The notes beneath the pieces are model-generated. The model searched no databases. It saw only the letters and a list, made by a program, of their open reading frames with translations, and had not been told where the DNA came from. A stretch of DNA of 64,000 bases from Pezicula radicicola (Eukaryota; Ascomycota; Leotiomycetes; Helotiales; Dermateaceae): assembly GCA_003008705.1 (NCBI GenBank), contig PDUO01000004.1, forward strand, positions 1,240,001 through 1,304,000, read 5' to 3'. Made by a program: the position numbers and the translations under genes. Each line of letters starts with the position of its first letter. Positions within the stretch are counted from its first letter, which is position 1. Positions 22,963 through 34,886 of the stretch are shown here, in pieces.

Positions 22963-24020
22963 ACCACTTTAGTGTTTTCCAGTCTACGCGATAGCTTCAC
23001 TGTAGAGCAGTTTGTGAGGAGAGCTTGGACCTGTGCGTTTATCTAGTGGTGGCCGCTGAACTTAAGGAAAAGAGCAGCATCAGCCATTCAAACTAGCTTA
23101 GGGATTGAAATAAACTTGGAATACCCACTTCATCCCTTTATTTCTGGATTCAATCCCCATTTTCTTGCACAAGTTCCAGCAAAAAATAAAAAATACAACA
23201 AAATACTGTAGTATGCAGCTTTATTCTCGCGTGCTGTAAAGTATATATACTGTAGTTTCAAAACTACTTTCCAACCTTCCTTTTTTGACCATACCAATTT
23301 ACAGATATTAGGACTGCAACACTGCCAAGGCAAGATATGGTACTAAAACTACTGGGCCACTACGATGTTACACAAAATAGGGGCTTCACTTAATAGAACG
23401 TCTTGAGGTTATCTAGCCTCCTAAATGAAGAGAATAGAGGCCCAGCGAACCCAGATCAAATCGAAAAAAACATCTCTTTGATAGACTACGCCTATTGCTA
23501 TTACACCTTACAAAATGCGCAGCCGTGCATCCTATCTCCTTTCCCTGCATCCACCAAACTACACACAAGGACACCAGAGAAAAAGACCACACGCACCGCA
23601 ACCTAAGCAACGCAACGTAACGCAAAAGCCCTATGATTCAGATTCCACTCTTAGCCGCAGGAGAGAAGAAAAAGCCAACTGAAAGATCTTGACAGACACA
23701 GAAGAAAAATGGAAGCGCAGCACACGTAGAGAAATAGCGTAACACAGCAAAGCAGAGAGCCCATGCCGAGATGTGTTTCCGAAACCAGAGTCGAGAGGAA
23801 GATGTGGGGGTTGTTCGTAATATGAGGATATTGTCGAGGATCTGTTTGAGCGGTGACATATATCAAGAATGATAGATTGATACCAGAGAAGAGTGACTGC
23901 AATCATCAAGCAGTTTGACCAGCATATCCGGTACGCCCTATCATTAGAGTAGATGCGCCGTTCGAGAGAGTATGGAGTATCCGATCGCATTATGGGAAAA
24001 GGGACGTTGATAATGGTTGT
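22963..24020. other. intergenic region 3' of RHO1
   Basis: No gene is supported. Frequent CTGTAG/TACTGTA words and short frames occur. Much of it is likely the 3' UTR and downstream flank of the minus-strand RHO1 gene. Confidence 0.5.
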
Positions 24021-25006
24021 TTACAGGACAATGCACTTCTTCTTCTCCTTCTTCTTGGTCAAAAGGGCCGCACGCGTAGCATGTTCAAAAACCTCACGAA
24101 CACCCTCGTTTGTCTTTGCGGAACACTCGAGGTACTTGTAAGCACCAATCTTCTTGCGAATTTCCTCACCCTGAACATATTATTAGCCTAGTGTCTCAAC
24201 GATACCCAGTCCAAGCACACAGGACCGTGCATTGCATATGCAGATCTGGGGTTGACATCTCCTTACCTGCTCAGGAGTAACTGGCTTTTGGCTGGTCTTG
24301 TGTAGCTCCTCAATGGTCTTCTGGTCGTAACGGAGATCCTTTTTGCAGCCGACTAGGATGATTGGGAGACCCTGGCAGAAATGGAGGACTTCAGAAATCC
24401 ACTGTACAGGAGCACGTGTCAGCTTGCTCTTATCATTAAAGCCCACAAGGGGTCCGGTGAGATAATCGTACCTTCTCCTGAACGTTATCGAGGGAATCTG
24501 GCGAGTCGACCGCAAAGCAGATCAGGATGACGTGCGAATCTGGGTATGAGAGAGGGCGGAGACGGTCGTAATCTTCTTGTCCGGCCGTATCCCATAGGGC
24601 TAGCTCGACATGCTTTCCATCAACTTCGACATCGGCGACATAGTTCTCGAAGACAGTTGGCACGTAGACCTATACATCACAATTATTAGCCAAGTGCCTC
24701 AGCCAAGTTGTCCGTGTGTCATTGAGTTGTATGCAGAAAATGTTGGAATTGTTGACGCGGTGTTGGTAGAGCCGAGTGATTGGAGGTTTCGTAGTGTAGG
24801 GGAGGATTGGGTGTAGCCTTACCTCAGGGAAGGTTCCCTTGGAGAAGACACTGCAGATATATTAGCATTCGTGAAACTGAGCGGATTGCAGATCAAGCAG
24901 AGTAGAAGTATTGTGGAAGTATTGTGATGGGTACTTACATCAACAAGCAGGTCTTACCGCAGGCACCATCGCCTACAATGACGAGCTTTCGACGGATTTC
25001 CGCCAT
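24021..25006 (-). CDS. RHO1: Rho1 GTPase
   Basis: Five exons (25006-24939, 24850-24823, 24669-24472, 24401-24267, 24170-24021) give 192 aa. It has the full small-GTPase set: P-loop GDGACGKT (12-19), effector region VPTVFENY (35-42), [17 protein letters not shown] and the CKKD base-recognition motif (about 117-120). It also has the Rho insert region ([11 protein letters not shown]), ECSAKT and a polybasic end followed by CIVL. The terminal Leu predicts geranylgeranylation. Family knowledge: Rho1 activates beta-1,3-glucan synthase and protein kinase C at growing tips and septa, so it acts downstream in the same cell-wall and cytokinesis processes as SepH. Exon 2 is only 28 nt. No unusual residues. 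Confidence 0.96.
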
Positions 25007-26208
25007 CTTGACGGATGAGAGATGAAGAGAGAATGAGCGAGATTTGTCTTTGTCGGGAGATCGATCTCAGAAGGTCACAGTGATTTCGTAGGATGGAAAT
25101 GGGTTGGATGTTGTTGAGGATGAAGAGGAAGGCTGCTCTCGATTGCGGTTGCTTTCAAGCTAGCAGAGTTGATGCCTGACGTATGAGGCAAAGTACGGAG
25201 TCTAAGTCAAATCAAATCGATATCGTCTCGTCTCGTCTCCTTGTTGTGAGCAAATGTCACTGGCAGAACAAAGAATAACAAGACTTTGCTTGTTTGTATT
25301 TAAGTGTGGTTAGAAGGAGAGAGTGAATCAGTGGAATTCTGCCTAGCAATTGTGACTGTTGAAAATCTATGGAACTAACAAGAAATAATTGAATAATCAC
25401 GACGCCGTCTGACTGCTCCCTTCTCTCGCTCTCTGGCTACCAATTCCTGGCATCTCCCCTTATCAGCCAATCGATATTATTGCTTGGCCCTGGCTCGCAA
25501 ATAGCTGGAATAGGAGTTCCGCATAAGTGATCTCCGGCCACAACAACGAGTCCTAGCAGCCTGGCACAACTCAGAGTGCATGCGTAGCTCTCAGTTCGGG
25601 CCCTTAAAGGTACCGCTACGGACTTTTTCGTACCTTAAGGATGGTATGATTACGGGCTTGATGGCTGCTCTCTGGACTATCTCAAAGCCTACAGCACATG
25701 ATCACGACCACATTCCTGGGACTGACGACGCTGACCTGAGGTGGCGCAGCGAGGCAGTGTGGAAGTCTCCGTCCAGGTTTGAGCAGGACTTGGGGAGCTT
25801 TATGTCAGGACTTAATTCAGGACTCCTCGGCATGAGTAACGTCCGTCGGTGAAGGGAAGGGGAGTCGCGGTCAAGAGAGAGACCAACAACATGGTTCACA
25901 GTTTGTTTGCCATCGTACTATCGTCCCAGAGAATCGTCTGAAAAACAGAGCTAAATTTACCACGGAATTGACCACCTGGTGATCAAGACAAGAAGAGTGT
26001 GTCAAAGTTCAAGAGTTATGATACTGCGAATCTGCGATGAGCCCAGCCCCTGAAATTTAGGCACGTGATCGTGATAAAATACCCGCCTTAGCGCGTTGAC
26101 AAGGATTAGTAGCGGAACGAGCTTCAATCCCAAAAAGTTGTACAGGCTTCGTTGTGAGAGCATACGACCTATGCCAATCCCCCCAATCGCTGTCACCAAC
26201 GCTGCAAA
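25007..26208. other. divergent intergenic region (RHO1 / MRPL40)
   Basis: 1.2 kb with no convincing gene. Pyrimidine/purine-rich patches (about 25225-25245 TCTCGTCTCG) are likely part of the RHO1 leader. A 90-aa plus-strand frame at 25580-25852 has no recognisable protein features. A TACGGAGT word occurs at about 25193. Confidence 0.5.
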
Positions 26209-27374
26209 ATGCAGAAGGTTATACGGCGCACAGTGCTAGCTGAAAAGCAAGCAGCTCGAAGACTAGCAAAGAGGAAGGACAAGAATTCCCGAGAATGGGC
26301 AAAGACTCGACGAGAGCAGATCCTTTTTACCCGCGGCGACGAAATCAAAGACATAAAGGCTGCTAGACTGGCACGGAGGGAGGATTGGGAACTAGGGCCT
26401 CTGGCTCCGAGACGAGATGTTGGTGATATGAAGGATACCTATGGAACGATCAACTCGCAGCGGACTAGGGGCCAACCGTTGACAAAAGAAGAGCAAGAAG
26501 AGAAGCTGAAGTCGGTTGGTGGGAGATTCCTCAACATCGTACCGGGTGACCGAGTTGTGTTATTAGAAGGGAAAGATAAGGGGAAGATTGGGGAAATCAC
26601 GGAGACGGATCGTGAGAGGGGGGAGTGCAAAGTGAAAGGATTGAACGTGGTATGCTTTATATATGTTTGTGAAACATGCCAATGCTTCGAGTCTAACATT
26701 GAGTCCTTCAGGTTGACGTCGCCATTCCACAGTGGATGATATCGCCACAAGATTTAGATAAACGCCCAGTACGCTCAATAGAAGCACCCGTGTCTCTCAC
26801 CTCTGTTCGCCTGGTCATTGCCCTTCGCGATCCAGAGACAGGTATCAAAAAGGACGTAATTGTTAAGGAGCTCGTCAATACCAAGTTCTGGCACGATCGA
26901 CATTCGAATACCACGCGGTGGGTACGCATGATTCCCGGGCTCAACAAAGAGATACCTTGGCCCCTTTCCAAACCAAAAGAATACAAAGACCAACCTGCCG
27001 ATACCCTCCGCATAGATGTCGAAAACAGAACATTCGTCCCCACACTGTTGCGGCCACCAATGCCAGCAAGTGTTATTGATGAATTGCGGAACAAATACTC
27101 GGTATTTCGGACAAGACATGATCCAGAGTATATAGCGGCAAAGGTGCAGGAGGACAAGGAGAAAGAAGAGAAGAAGAAGATGGCCGAGGAGATGCGAACA
27201 CCACTGAAAGAGATCAACAGGAAGGAGAGAAAGCTGCGTAGGGCGAAGGGTAAGGGCAAGCTGACCCCCCAGATGCTGGCTAGAATAGGAGCGGCCATTG
27301 CAAAGACGAGAGGACTTGCTCTCGCGGCTGCAGGCATGGAGAAGGAAGGCGCGAAGAAGGTGGTCGAGGCGTAG
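26209..27374 (+). CDS. MRPL40: mitochondrial large-subunit ribosomal protein uL24m (MRPL40)
   Basis: Two exons (26209-26649, 26712-27374) give 367 aa. A KOW motif is visible at about residues 110-150 (VPGDRVVLLEGKDKGKIGEI), with the intron falling near its end (GLNV | VDVAIPQWM). The N-terminus is strongly basic (VIRRTVLAEKQAARRLAKR), fitting mitochondrial targeting and rRNA binding. Fungal-specific flanks include WVRMIPGLNKEIPWP and a Lys/Glu-rich C-terminal helix. Family knowledge: uL24 helps initiate large-subunit assembly and sits near the exit tunnel; mitochondrial forms carry extensions like these. Convergent with ELP1, 163 bp between stops. Confidence 0.88.
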
Positions 27375-27537
27375 GACGTGTATAAAACGTAAGGTGCATG
27401 GGCATATAAGGGCATAGGAGGCGTTACATAAATGTCTTGTGTCTACAACCATCATGTAGACTAGATCACTCTTCTTGAATCAAAACTGTACAGTATTGTA
27501 TAACTTTTGCCTTCTTTGCATGCGAATGCTTCTTTGT

Positions 27538-30500
27538 CTATGAACCCAGTAAAGATAACTTTTCCAAAGCCTTCACAACAGGCGCCTCCTTGCGCTTTCC
27601 AGCTGCCTCAAGACTCTCCTGTAGAACAGCATTACCACCAATAGCTTTATAGCCATCTTGCACTGCACCCTCAGCTGCAACCGGTTCGCCAGTACCAAAA
27701 ACCTCTGGAACACAAGCGACACACATACCTACAACCTCAGCCAAGCTCCCCTCAATAGCCCTAGCCCTCTCCCACATCCCTCTCCTTACCAATCCGGCTA
27801 TCAACCGTCCAATATCTCCCCTCACACTCTCCACCCTATCAATCAACCTCCCAACGCTATTGACCAAATACTCTTCTTCATAAACACTCCCCTTCTTCCC
27901 TCGAGCTCTCTTCCTCTCCTCCCTCTTTCGATTCTTGCTCGTGGCCCTACTGACACCCGTGCCAGCTGTACCGATACTACCACCTTGACTGCCCTTGCCA
28001 GTATATCGCGTGAACAAACTTCTATTTGTGCTTATACGGGAACTAGCTGCCACCGAGACATCATCAGGGAGGTCACCGTCACCACCTCTTTCACCTTCGT
28101 AGAAGGCAAGTGGGTCTGCTAGGGCTTTGATTCGGAGTTCCCTGATTCGAGGGACTTGTGCTAGAAGCTGGGCTTTACATTCTGCTAGTAATTCGGTTGA
28201 GCTTGCCAAAGCCTCTGCGAGACCAGTGTCAATCACACTCTCAAGCAATTCAGGTCGTGTCTTCAAGGCTATTAGATGTAGAGCATCGGCAAAGAAGTAA
28301 CCTTTGCAAAATGTTTTTGCGGCGCTCTCAACTGAAGAGAGGTAATCAAGTTGAATTGTGGCTGCAGAAAAATAATCTTTGCTTTCAATTAAAGCGTCGA
28401 ATAATGAAGTTGCAAGATCAGTTAGAGCAGCGCCAGATACAGACGGTGTCTGCGAAAGTGCGCAGAACAGTGTTTCACGCCAGGAGGAAGGCCCAGACGA
28501 GAGATAGCAGGATGTTGCTTTGGTGTAGTTGTGCAGTGATTCGTACGCCAAAGCCGCTTCTTTGAAAGATGACTTGGACTCGAGATATGAGGCATACAGT
28601 GCTGTGATTGTTGCCAATTGTGCCGGGTTGTAACGGTAAAGCGACAGAGAATCTTGGTACAGAGCGTGCTTTTGGGTATAGGTTTTCAGCTCGTCAAATG
28701 AGTCTAGGGCGTGTAGGTGGGTGAGAGCTTTGCTGTGTCGTGCTAAGTAATCGTCGATGCTAAACCGTCTCCGTAGTTCTGTCATTTCTTGTAGGTTCTG
28801 CATAAATGGCAGGTATTCTCGAGGGTCCTTTTGGGATTGCTGTGCTACCAAAAGAGCGAGGTCTAGATCGTAGAGTCCAAGTGCATTGTCATACAGACGA
28901 TTGACATCTGCAAGGAAACATATGTGCTCTACTGCTTTGTCGGCCATAGTCTCGCTTTCTTTCATCAAGTGTGCCACGACTCTCAAGCCATCCTCCAAGG
29001 CGGGTGGAGATTTGCATACATTTGCAGTGATGATGTTCTGTAGGTTTGTAGATGTACGTGTCTTTAAGACTTCCAGGACAGCATCACATATTCTATTGAT
29101 CTTTGATGACTTGATAAGACTCACTTCTTGTGAAACAACATGGTTTGTAGCTTTTGTGCTGTCAATAGCAAAATTGCCATTCTCAAGGCTTGCTAGTACT
29201 CGGGTCTCCTTATACATCGTTTGTGTGACATCTTCTTCTCTACTGGGAGTTAGCACATCTCTTGTTCACCATTCTTATAAGCTTGGCATACCTTAGTGAT
29301 GAGAGAAAAAGGTCGATATAGGTGATCTTCTTGACTTGGCCAATGAATAGCGCCACATTGGACAAGAACTGTTCCGGTGCATGATCGTAAAGAATATTCA
29401 TATCTACCCTTTGGGTTCGGCAATGAGTAAAAGCTCTCTTGTAATTCTTCTCATCGATGAGTTTGCGGATACCGGCAACAACCATTGCTCGAGGCCAAAT
29501 TGTCTCAAGATTTCCTCGAGGCATTTGTAGAATCAGACTCAAAGATGTTGGCATTGCAGTTATGAGACGAGCACCTCTTTCAATACTGCGGCATCTTTCG
29601 TCCTTTTCAGGATCATCAGGGGGGATCTCAAGATCTACCTTACGTCAGTCGCGCTATATTGAAGACTAGACAGATGGACTTACCATTAGCGTTTGTGATG
29701 TGAACGAACTTCAATAGATGTGTTGTGGTTGTGAAAATAAGGTGTGCGGGAGTGAGGAGGAAAGAAGTGCAATTCTTGACCAGCAAGCGTCCATTTGCAT
29801 ACAAATGGCCGTTAGTTGACATTCCAAAGGCAATGTGATCATCACCATATAGCGTGACCTCTACCCATGGTAGCTGTACAGGTACATTTCGCATCGAACC
29901 AGATAGAAAATCCTGTTCAATTGGAATGCTGTGCAGTAAGTCCCCAGAGTTGTGTTGGAGATATGCATATGAAGAACCATCCTTACTAAAGCTTGAAATT
30001 CCCGATACGGTTTTGATACTGTCCTCTACGTCTTTTTCATCCATCCTCCCAGTCTCCTCATTGAAGCCATACCGTCTGACTGTTGAGCCGAATTCTCCAT
30101 TCTGTAGAGTGAGAACCTCATCTTTTCCGCTAAAGCAGATTTGCCTGAAATTTTCCGTTTGCGAACTGGTCTTTCTGAAGGTGATCCTACCTGTCAACGT
30201 CGGCGGAGAGGAAGAAGCTGAGTCTGGGTTCCATTCAAATACCGAGATGCCTTGTTGATCTAAGATAGCAACCAACGACGCATCCCAGCTTAGTGCAACA
30301 TCAGTCGCACTGGCCGGTACGGTAATGACATGTAAAGCCATGGGAGGTGGCACGTTTGCCGCCCGGAACGGTGTTAATTTCACATTTTCTCCATCTATTA
30401 CTGCAATAACTCCAAAATCATGCGGTGCTGATGTGGAGCCACGAGCTGTAGTAAAGACATAATCAAGTACAGATATTTCATCTGTTGCACAATTAGTTTA

Positions 30501-31701
30501 TAAGAAGATGGTTAAAAAGTAGAATCTTACCTGGTGCAGCAGTGATGAACCGTAGCGCTTTCTCCGGATGCCAGACTAGTGCATTACTCGACAACAATGA
30601 TCCTGATGTACGGATCTCTTGTTTAAGATACCAATGATAGTTGCCCATAGTCCACAACTGGATGCAATCTGCCAATATGACAGCCAATACTGTGGAATCA
30701 GAATTCCAAGAAAGTTTAATATGCTGTCCTGGCAATTGTAGTTGTTCTGAGGTAAGTCGAAGACTAAATTGTCCATGTCTGAGGCCATTTCGCTCAAAAA
30801 AGACGACATCTATGCGACTTTCCAAGCGTTGAATCCCAGCAATCAAATTTCCAGCCGGTCGCCAGCTCAAGGCACTTTCTAGCCCATCAACGGGTTCACT
30901 AGCACTGTCAAGGACACCTTCTCTAGAGTATACACGAATGAGTCGTCGAGAGTTGCCTTGAATACTTGAAACAGCAAGATAAGCTCCATCGCCTCTCCAG
31001 CTTATGTTAACTCTAGAGTCGTCATTAGAACTTAAGACACCTTCGTCGGTTTTCTCAGGCATTGTGGGATCCCGCAATGCTTTAGCTCCTCTGCCCTGGA
31101 ATTGCGTCTCCTTCTTACCCCAACCAACAGACACATGATTAGATGCCTTCAGATCATCGGCGGTCATAGTCACATCTGTAACTCCTTCAAAGCTGCGACT
31201 CATAAACACCACGGTGTCCGCCTTTGTAGTGATTGCTAGAAGCTCTTCATCAGGTGACCAACTCGCGGCAGTAATACCTGCGTCGACAGATCCCACTATC
31301 TCAATACGATCCTCGCCAGTCATAGGCTCTTCTCGTACTACTACAATATCTCCCCCAGCGAGCACGAGACATGCTGTTAGGCTGTCTCCAAAATAATGGA
31401 GATTGAGAACCTCATCGCAAGCTAAATCTGGGTTGGGACAAGGCGCATCCCACGATGTAACAAGCGTATGGTTACTAAAGTTTGATCAGCACCGTTTATT
31501 GATCGGGGAAAGGGCCATTTACAGTGGCTCTGAATTTGTATTGATTCTCACAAGCTCAATGAGAGGATCCCTCTCTGTTGGTCCAAAAGTACCGAGGACC
31601 GAGTCATTTCCAAGATCCCAGGTTGAAGCAGTCAGAGGCCTCTCTCTCAGTTGAGCGGGAGGCCTCCACTGCTCGTGTCGAATATTTCTTAAGTTGCGCA
31701 T
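27538..31701 (-). CDS. ELP1: Elongator complex subunit Elp1 (IKI3)
   Basis: Five exons (31701-31523, 31474-30531, 30481-29684, 29634-29292, 29239-27538) give 1321 aa, close to yeast Elp1. The N-terminus MRNLRNIRHEQWRPP and the first half form WD40-like beta-propellers (AASWSPDEELLAI, ISWRGDGAYLAV, LSWNSDSTVLAV). The second half is TPR-like helical (HALYQDSLSLYRYN, YLESKSSFKEAALAYE), and near the C-terminus lies a basic stretch (SKNRKREERKRARG) known in yeast for tRNA binding. Family knowledge: Elp1 scaffolds Elongator, which installs cm5-type modifications on wobble uridines. The exon-4 acceptor is the GTAG at 29638-29635, not the earlier AAG, because only that keeps frame. Divergent from the gene at 32128. 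Confidence 0.95.
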
Positions 31702-32127
31702 ATTCTAAAGCACGGGTTATCTCTGACTTGTGAGTCTCATCCTTTCGCAGCCTTGTAATTATTAGTATTGTGCACCAGCCATAGGTCACTTTAGACCACG
31801 ACCGAAAACGGCAAAGTGAGGCTCGGTTCTTTATCTGTCAAGACTAGAATGGAAGGAGAAGCTAGTCAAAATGTTGCAGCTTGCACAAAAGTTGACTTAT
31901 GGTTGTGTGGCGACGTGGTTGCGATCGCAAAATTCATATGCCCCCCAGTTCGCTTTTCCTCGCTTTCACAAGGAAATTTTTAGGTTTTCGCTTACAGTAC
32001 TCCGTAGACTGAACTCGATTCCCCGGATCTCAAGTTCCAGTTGAGGAGGAGCCGGTCCATCACACCACAACATTCTCCTGAACTCATTCTTTACCAACTT
32101 CACACAACAACAACAAAACTCGTAGTC
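31702..32127. promoter_or_regulatory. shared upstream region of ELP1 and the DUF3984-like gene
   Basis: 426-bp divergent intergenic stretch. A TACTCCGTA word (about 31997-32005) of the type scattered in fungal promoters is present. No other site can be named. Confidence 0.45.
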
Positions 32128-33276
32128 ATGGACGAAGCTTACAATCAGCACTCTCCTTATTCACGCCGCCATCGCTCGTCTGCAAACCTGAACAGTCTCA
32201 ACCACCTTACCCTTGCACCCTTAACATCCACCAAACTTCCCCTCTCCGACCATGATGCCCTTCCCGAACCAACGCTTCACGTCTCCTATACAGAGGGCAG
32301 ATCCGCACCAACCACTCCATCGGTTCTCTCGCGCTCTACCTCTCGTGTTTCTCTCCACAAGCCAAAAGACTTGACTCTCCCTAAATCAAAGTCGAGCACA
32401 CATCTCCTAGCCACCAGAAAGCAGCCTAGGTCTGGCACGACAACACCAGGTGGCACAAGGCTGCGGAAAGGCGTCAATCGAGATGAATTGATGTTATCAA
32501 CGAAAGATAGGAGCGACTCAGATTGGCTCCTGCGTACCAGCGCTCTGATCTCATCCACAACACAAGAATCGAAAGGCCAATCGTGGCTTGTATCGCGTGC
32601 AAGTTCTACCAGCCTACATGAGGACGAGGATGAGGAAGCATTGGAACGGGAACTCGCACGAGAGAGAGAACATGCTAGTAGGCGAGCAAGCAGAAGGGAA
32701 AGTTTGGCAGGTGCATTTGATGCTGACGATGAATTCTCTCCTATAACAATTAGGAGGAGTTTGAGTTTTGGACCCGGAAATCCTCCTAGTAGTAGGCCTA
32801 TGAGTCGATATGGCAGTAGAAGGGGCAGTAAGGCACAGATGCTTACGCCTATGGAAAGGAATCAGTCTGGCTACTTCGATCATAAGCATTTTGGAGAGGA
32901 GTATCCTGCTGAACCGGACTTTGTAGATGTTGAAGAGGAAGGGTTTGAAAAGATTGAGGATAGCAAGGCAGATGAGGCCGTGGTGAGGAAACTAGCCCGA
33001 GCTAATAGCATTGGTCTTGGTGGTTGGGTTGAGAGGATGCTAGGTTGGAGTCTATTCGCCGTCGATGAAGATGGGGAAGAGTCAGATATGGAGATCTCAG
33101 ATGAGAAGACAGAAGGCTCACAAGTATTGTCAAGGACTTCATCCAGACGAAATCTGGAGGGGCTCGGTGAGAAGCTTACCCAAGCAGAAAAGATGCCAGC
33201 TCTGAAACCCGAAGATGCTGGGGGGTGGAATGATGCTGCATGGTTACTTAGCGTTGCTACAAAGGTCTTGTTGTGA
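32128..33276 (+). CDS. DUF3984-like fungal protein
   Basis: Single exon, 382 aa. The start is taken at MDEAYNQHSPYSRRH because the in-frame upstream codons (from 32041) overlap the likely leader. The protein is Ser/Arg-rich with a conserved-looking core: SRSTSRVSLHKPKDL, then NRDELMLSTKDRSDSDWLL, then an acidic-basic helix (EALERELAREREHASRRAS). A C-terminal block carries VRKLARANSIGLGGWVERM and ends NDAAWLLSVATKVLL. This pattern matches my memory of the fungal-only DUF3984 family, whose role is unknown. Many RxxS sites (RRESL, RRSLS) would suit kinases of the AGC group; that is inference. Confidence 0.8.
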   Translation: MDEAYNQHSPYSRRHRSSANLNSLNHLTLAPLTSTKLPLSDHDALPEPTLHVSYTEGRSAPTTPSVLSRSTSRVSLHKPKDLTLPKSKSSTHLLATRKQPRSGTTTPGGTRLRKGVNRDELMLSTKDRSDSDWLLRTSALISSTTQESKGQSWLVSRASSTSLHEDEDEEALERELAREREHASRRASRRESLAGAFDADDEFSPITIRRSLSFGPGNPPSSRPMSRYGSRRGSKAQMLTPMERNQSGYFDHKHFGEEYPAEPDFVDVEEEGFEKIEDSKADEAVVRKLARANSIGLGGWVERMLGWSLFAVDEDGEESDMEISDEKTEGSQVLSRTSSRRNLEGLGEKLTQAEKMPALKPEDAGGWNDAAWLLSVATKVLL

Positions 33277-33848
33277 TTATGAGGAGTAACTAATGACATC
33301 AATTTGATGATATTAATAGTGACCGTAGGATTTACAGAAGACCCTGTGAACAAACATAACTACAAGACCAAAAGTAAGAAGCTTTTGTTGAGGCTCAAAC
33401 AGTTTGTACGAAAGTACAGAAATGTAACCGATCTCCCTTACCAGACACCGACCATATTCTGGGTGGCTCACTCTTAAGGGAATCCTTTGGTTTCCTGGTT
33501 GTCTACATCGTTAGGTAGCATCAAAATTTCTAGGTGTCTTCGAGTAACAACCTTAATGTTTATGCTTAAGCAACACGTGAGGGATCTGCACCCCAGTCAG
33601 CACAGTCTAGCCGAATTAGGGGATCTTCAGGGACAGAAATCGCGAGGCTCATTTTGATCTGGAACGACGTTAATTCTAACCTCACCATCCTCTTGTTGTT
33701 ATTATTGCTACATTTCCAGTCATTCTTTTGACACCACGCTCATTTAAAGCTCAGCTAATTCACCGTCCTTCGACATCCTTAAAATAATACCTCTTTCCGC
33801 GCAAAGTAAACAGTCCTCATACCAATCTTAATCTTCCTTCGATCCAAA
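33277..33848. other. intergenic region
   Basis: No gene seen. The right end is probably the leader of the secreted-protein gene at 33849. Confidence 0.5.
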
Positions 33849-34465
33849 ATGCACGCCTCTTCAACCTTCGTTTTCACCGCCATTATGGCTCTCGCACGCG
33901 TTGCCGTTGCTACTCCTCCTGCCTGTCTCATTGCTGCCCTAGGTGCTCAGTCCGACCCCTCGGATTTGACAGCTCTTTGCGGGACTCTTGAACCCGCTGT
34001 CGCTGGCAACATCACTGACCTCTGCTCTGGAACAAACGAGGCTTCTGCTATCAGCATCTACTCTGCAAGCTGTCTTGCCGCTGGGGTTACCGTCTGTATG
34101 TTTGCGCTAAGAGTTGGTTATCTACGACAATTTTGCTAATCTAATATAGCTGTTGAAACCGCTTCTTCCTCCTCTGGCTCCGGCAGCGCTTCTGCCACCA
34201 CCACTGGAACTTCTAAGGCTACCGGATCTTCTACTGCAACGTTAGTACCCCTTGAATTATGACTACAGGTTTAAAATCTGACAATCCTAAAAGTGCTACC
34301 GCTTCTGCCAAAGCCTCTGGTACAGCTACCTCAACAGCAACAGGTACTTCTGCCTCCTCCACTGCTATTGGAACCTCTGGAGCAGGAGCCAACACATCAC
34401 CTCAATCCGCCTTGATAATGGGGACACTCGTGGTCGGATTCGGCTTTGCTAGCTACCTTCTATAA
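33849..34465 (+). CDS. small secreted GPI-type Ser/Thr-rich protein with a reduced CFEM-like head
   Basis: Three exons (33849-34095, 34150-34240, 34294-34465) give 169 aa. A signal peptide is clear (hydrophobic to about residue 21, AVATPPAC). A compact head with four cysteines (26, 44, 59, 75) at even spacing follows, with one Asn-Ile-Thr glycosylation site. Then comes a Ser/Thr/Ala/Gly stalk (SSSGSGSASATTTGTS) and a hydrophobic end (LIMGTLVVGFGFASYLL) preceded by small residues, as expected for GPI anchoring. The ACLIAALG start and late Cys spacing recall CFEM domains, but only four of the usual eight cysteines are present, so haem binding is not implied. The second intron has a GTTAGT donor and CTGAC branch point. 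Likely a cell-wall or plasma-membrane surface protein. Confidence 0.75.
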
Positions 34466-34886
34466 TCGTCTTTTGATACCCAGCTTTGGAATTTTGCGAA
34501 GCCATGCGAAGAGATTTACGGCGTATAGATGGATTCATATTGGCTCCTGGTGACCCTTTACTTCTTAGTGCACAAGAACCTGCTTAGGTTATTTTAAGGT
34601 GATAGAAATTACGAATGAATAGGTGTTGTGCAAGCGCCTAATATTTCCGTCAGTACCTGGACTTCTGGATTTTGTGTGTGCTTTTGAATTACGTCTGCTC
34701 TTAGTCAACAGAAAGTTCCGTATCATCTTGAGGTGCTACGTATGTATGAAGTAAGTTTTGTGCCTCGAGAATTGTTTACTTAACCTGTGTATCCTCTGCC
34801 TTTGGGATCTCACTTTACTGGAAGCTTTTTATAGCATAGCCCTCGCACAAGTACACAACCAGAGTGGTAAAGAAGCGTGGAGAAAA
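34466..34886. other. convergent 3' intergenic region
   Basis: 421 bp between the stops of the GPI-type gene and CCE1. Nothing beyond probable 3' UTRs. Confidence 0.5.

Noticed and set aside
23403..23990. Overlapping short frames on both strands 3' of RHO1
   Set aside because: Several frames are equally open and none resembles a protein family; more likely UTR and intergenic sequence.
26708..27455. Long minus-strand frames (over 220 codons) opposite MRPL40
   Set aside because: They are antisense shadows of the MRPL40 coding exon, which has the KOW domain and matching splice sites.
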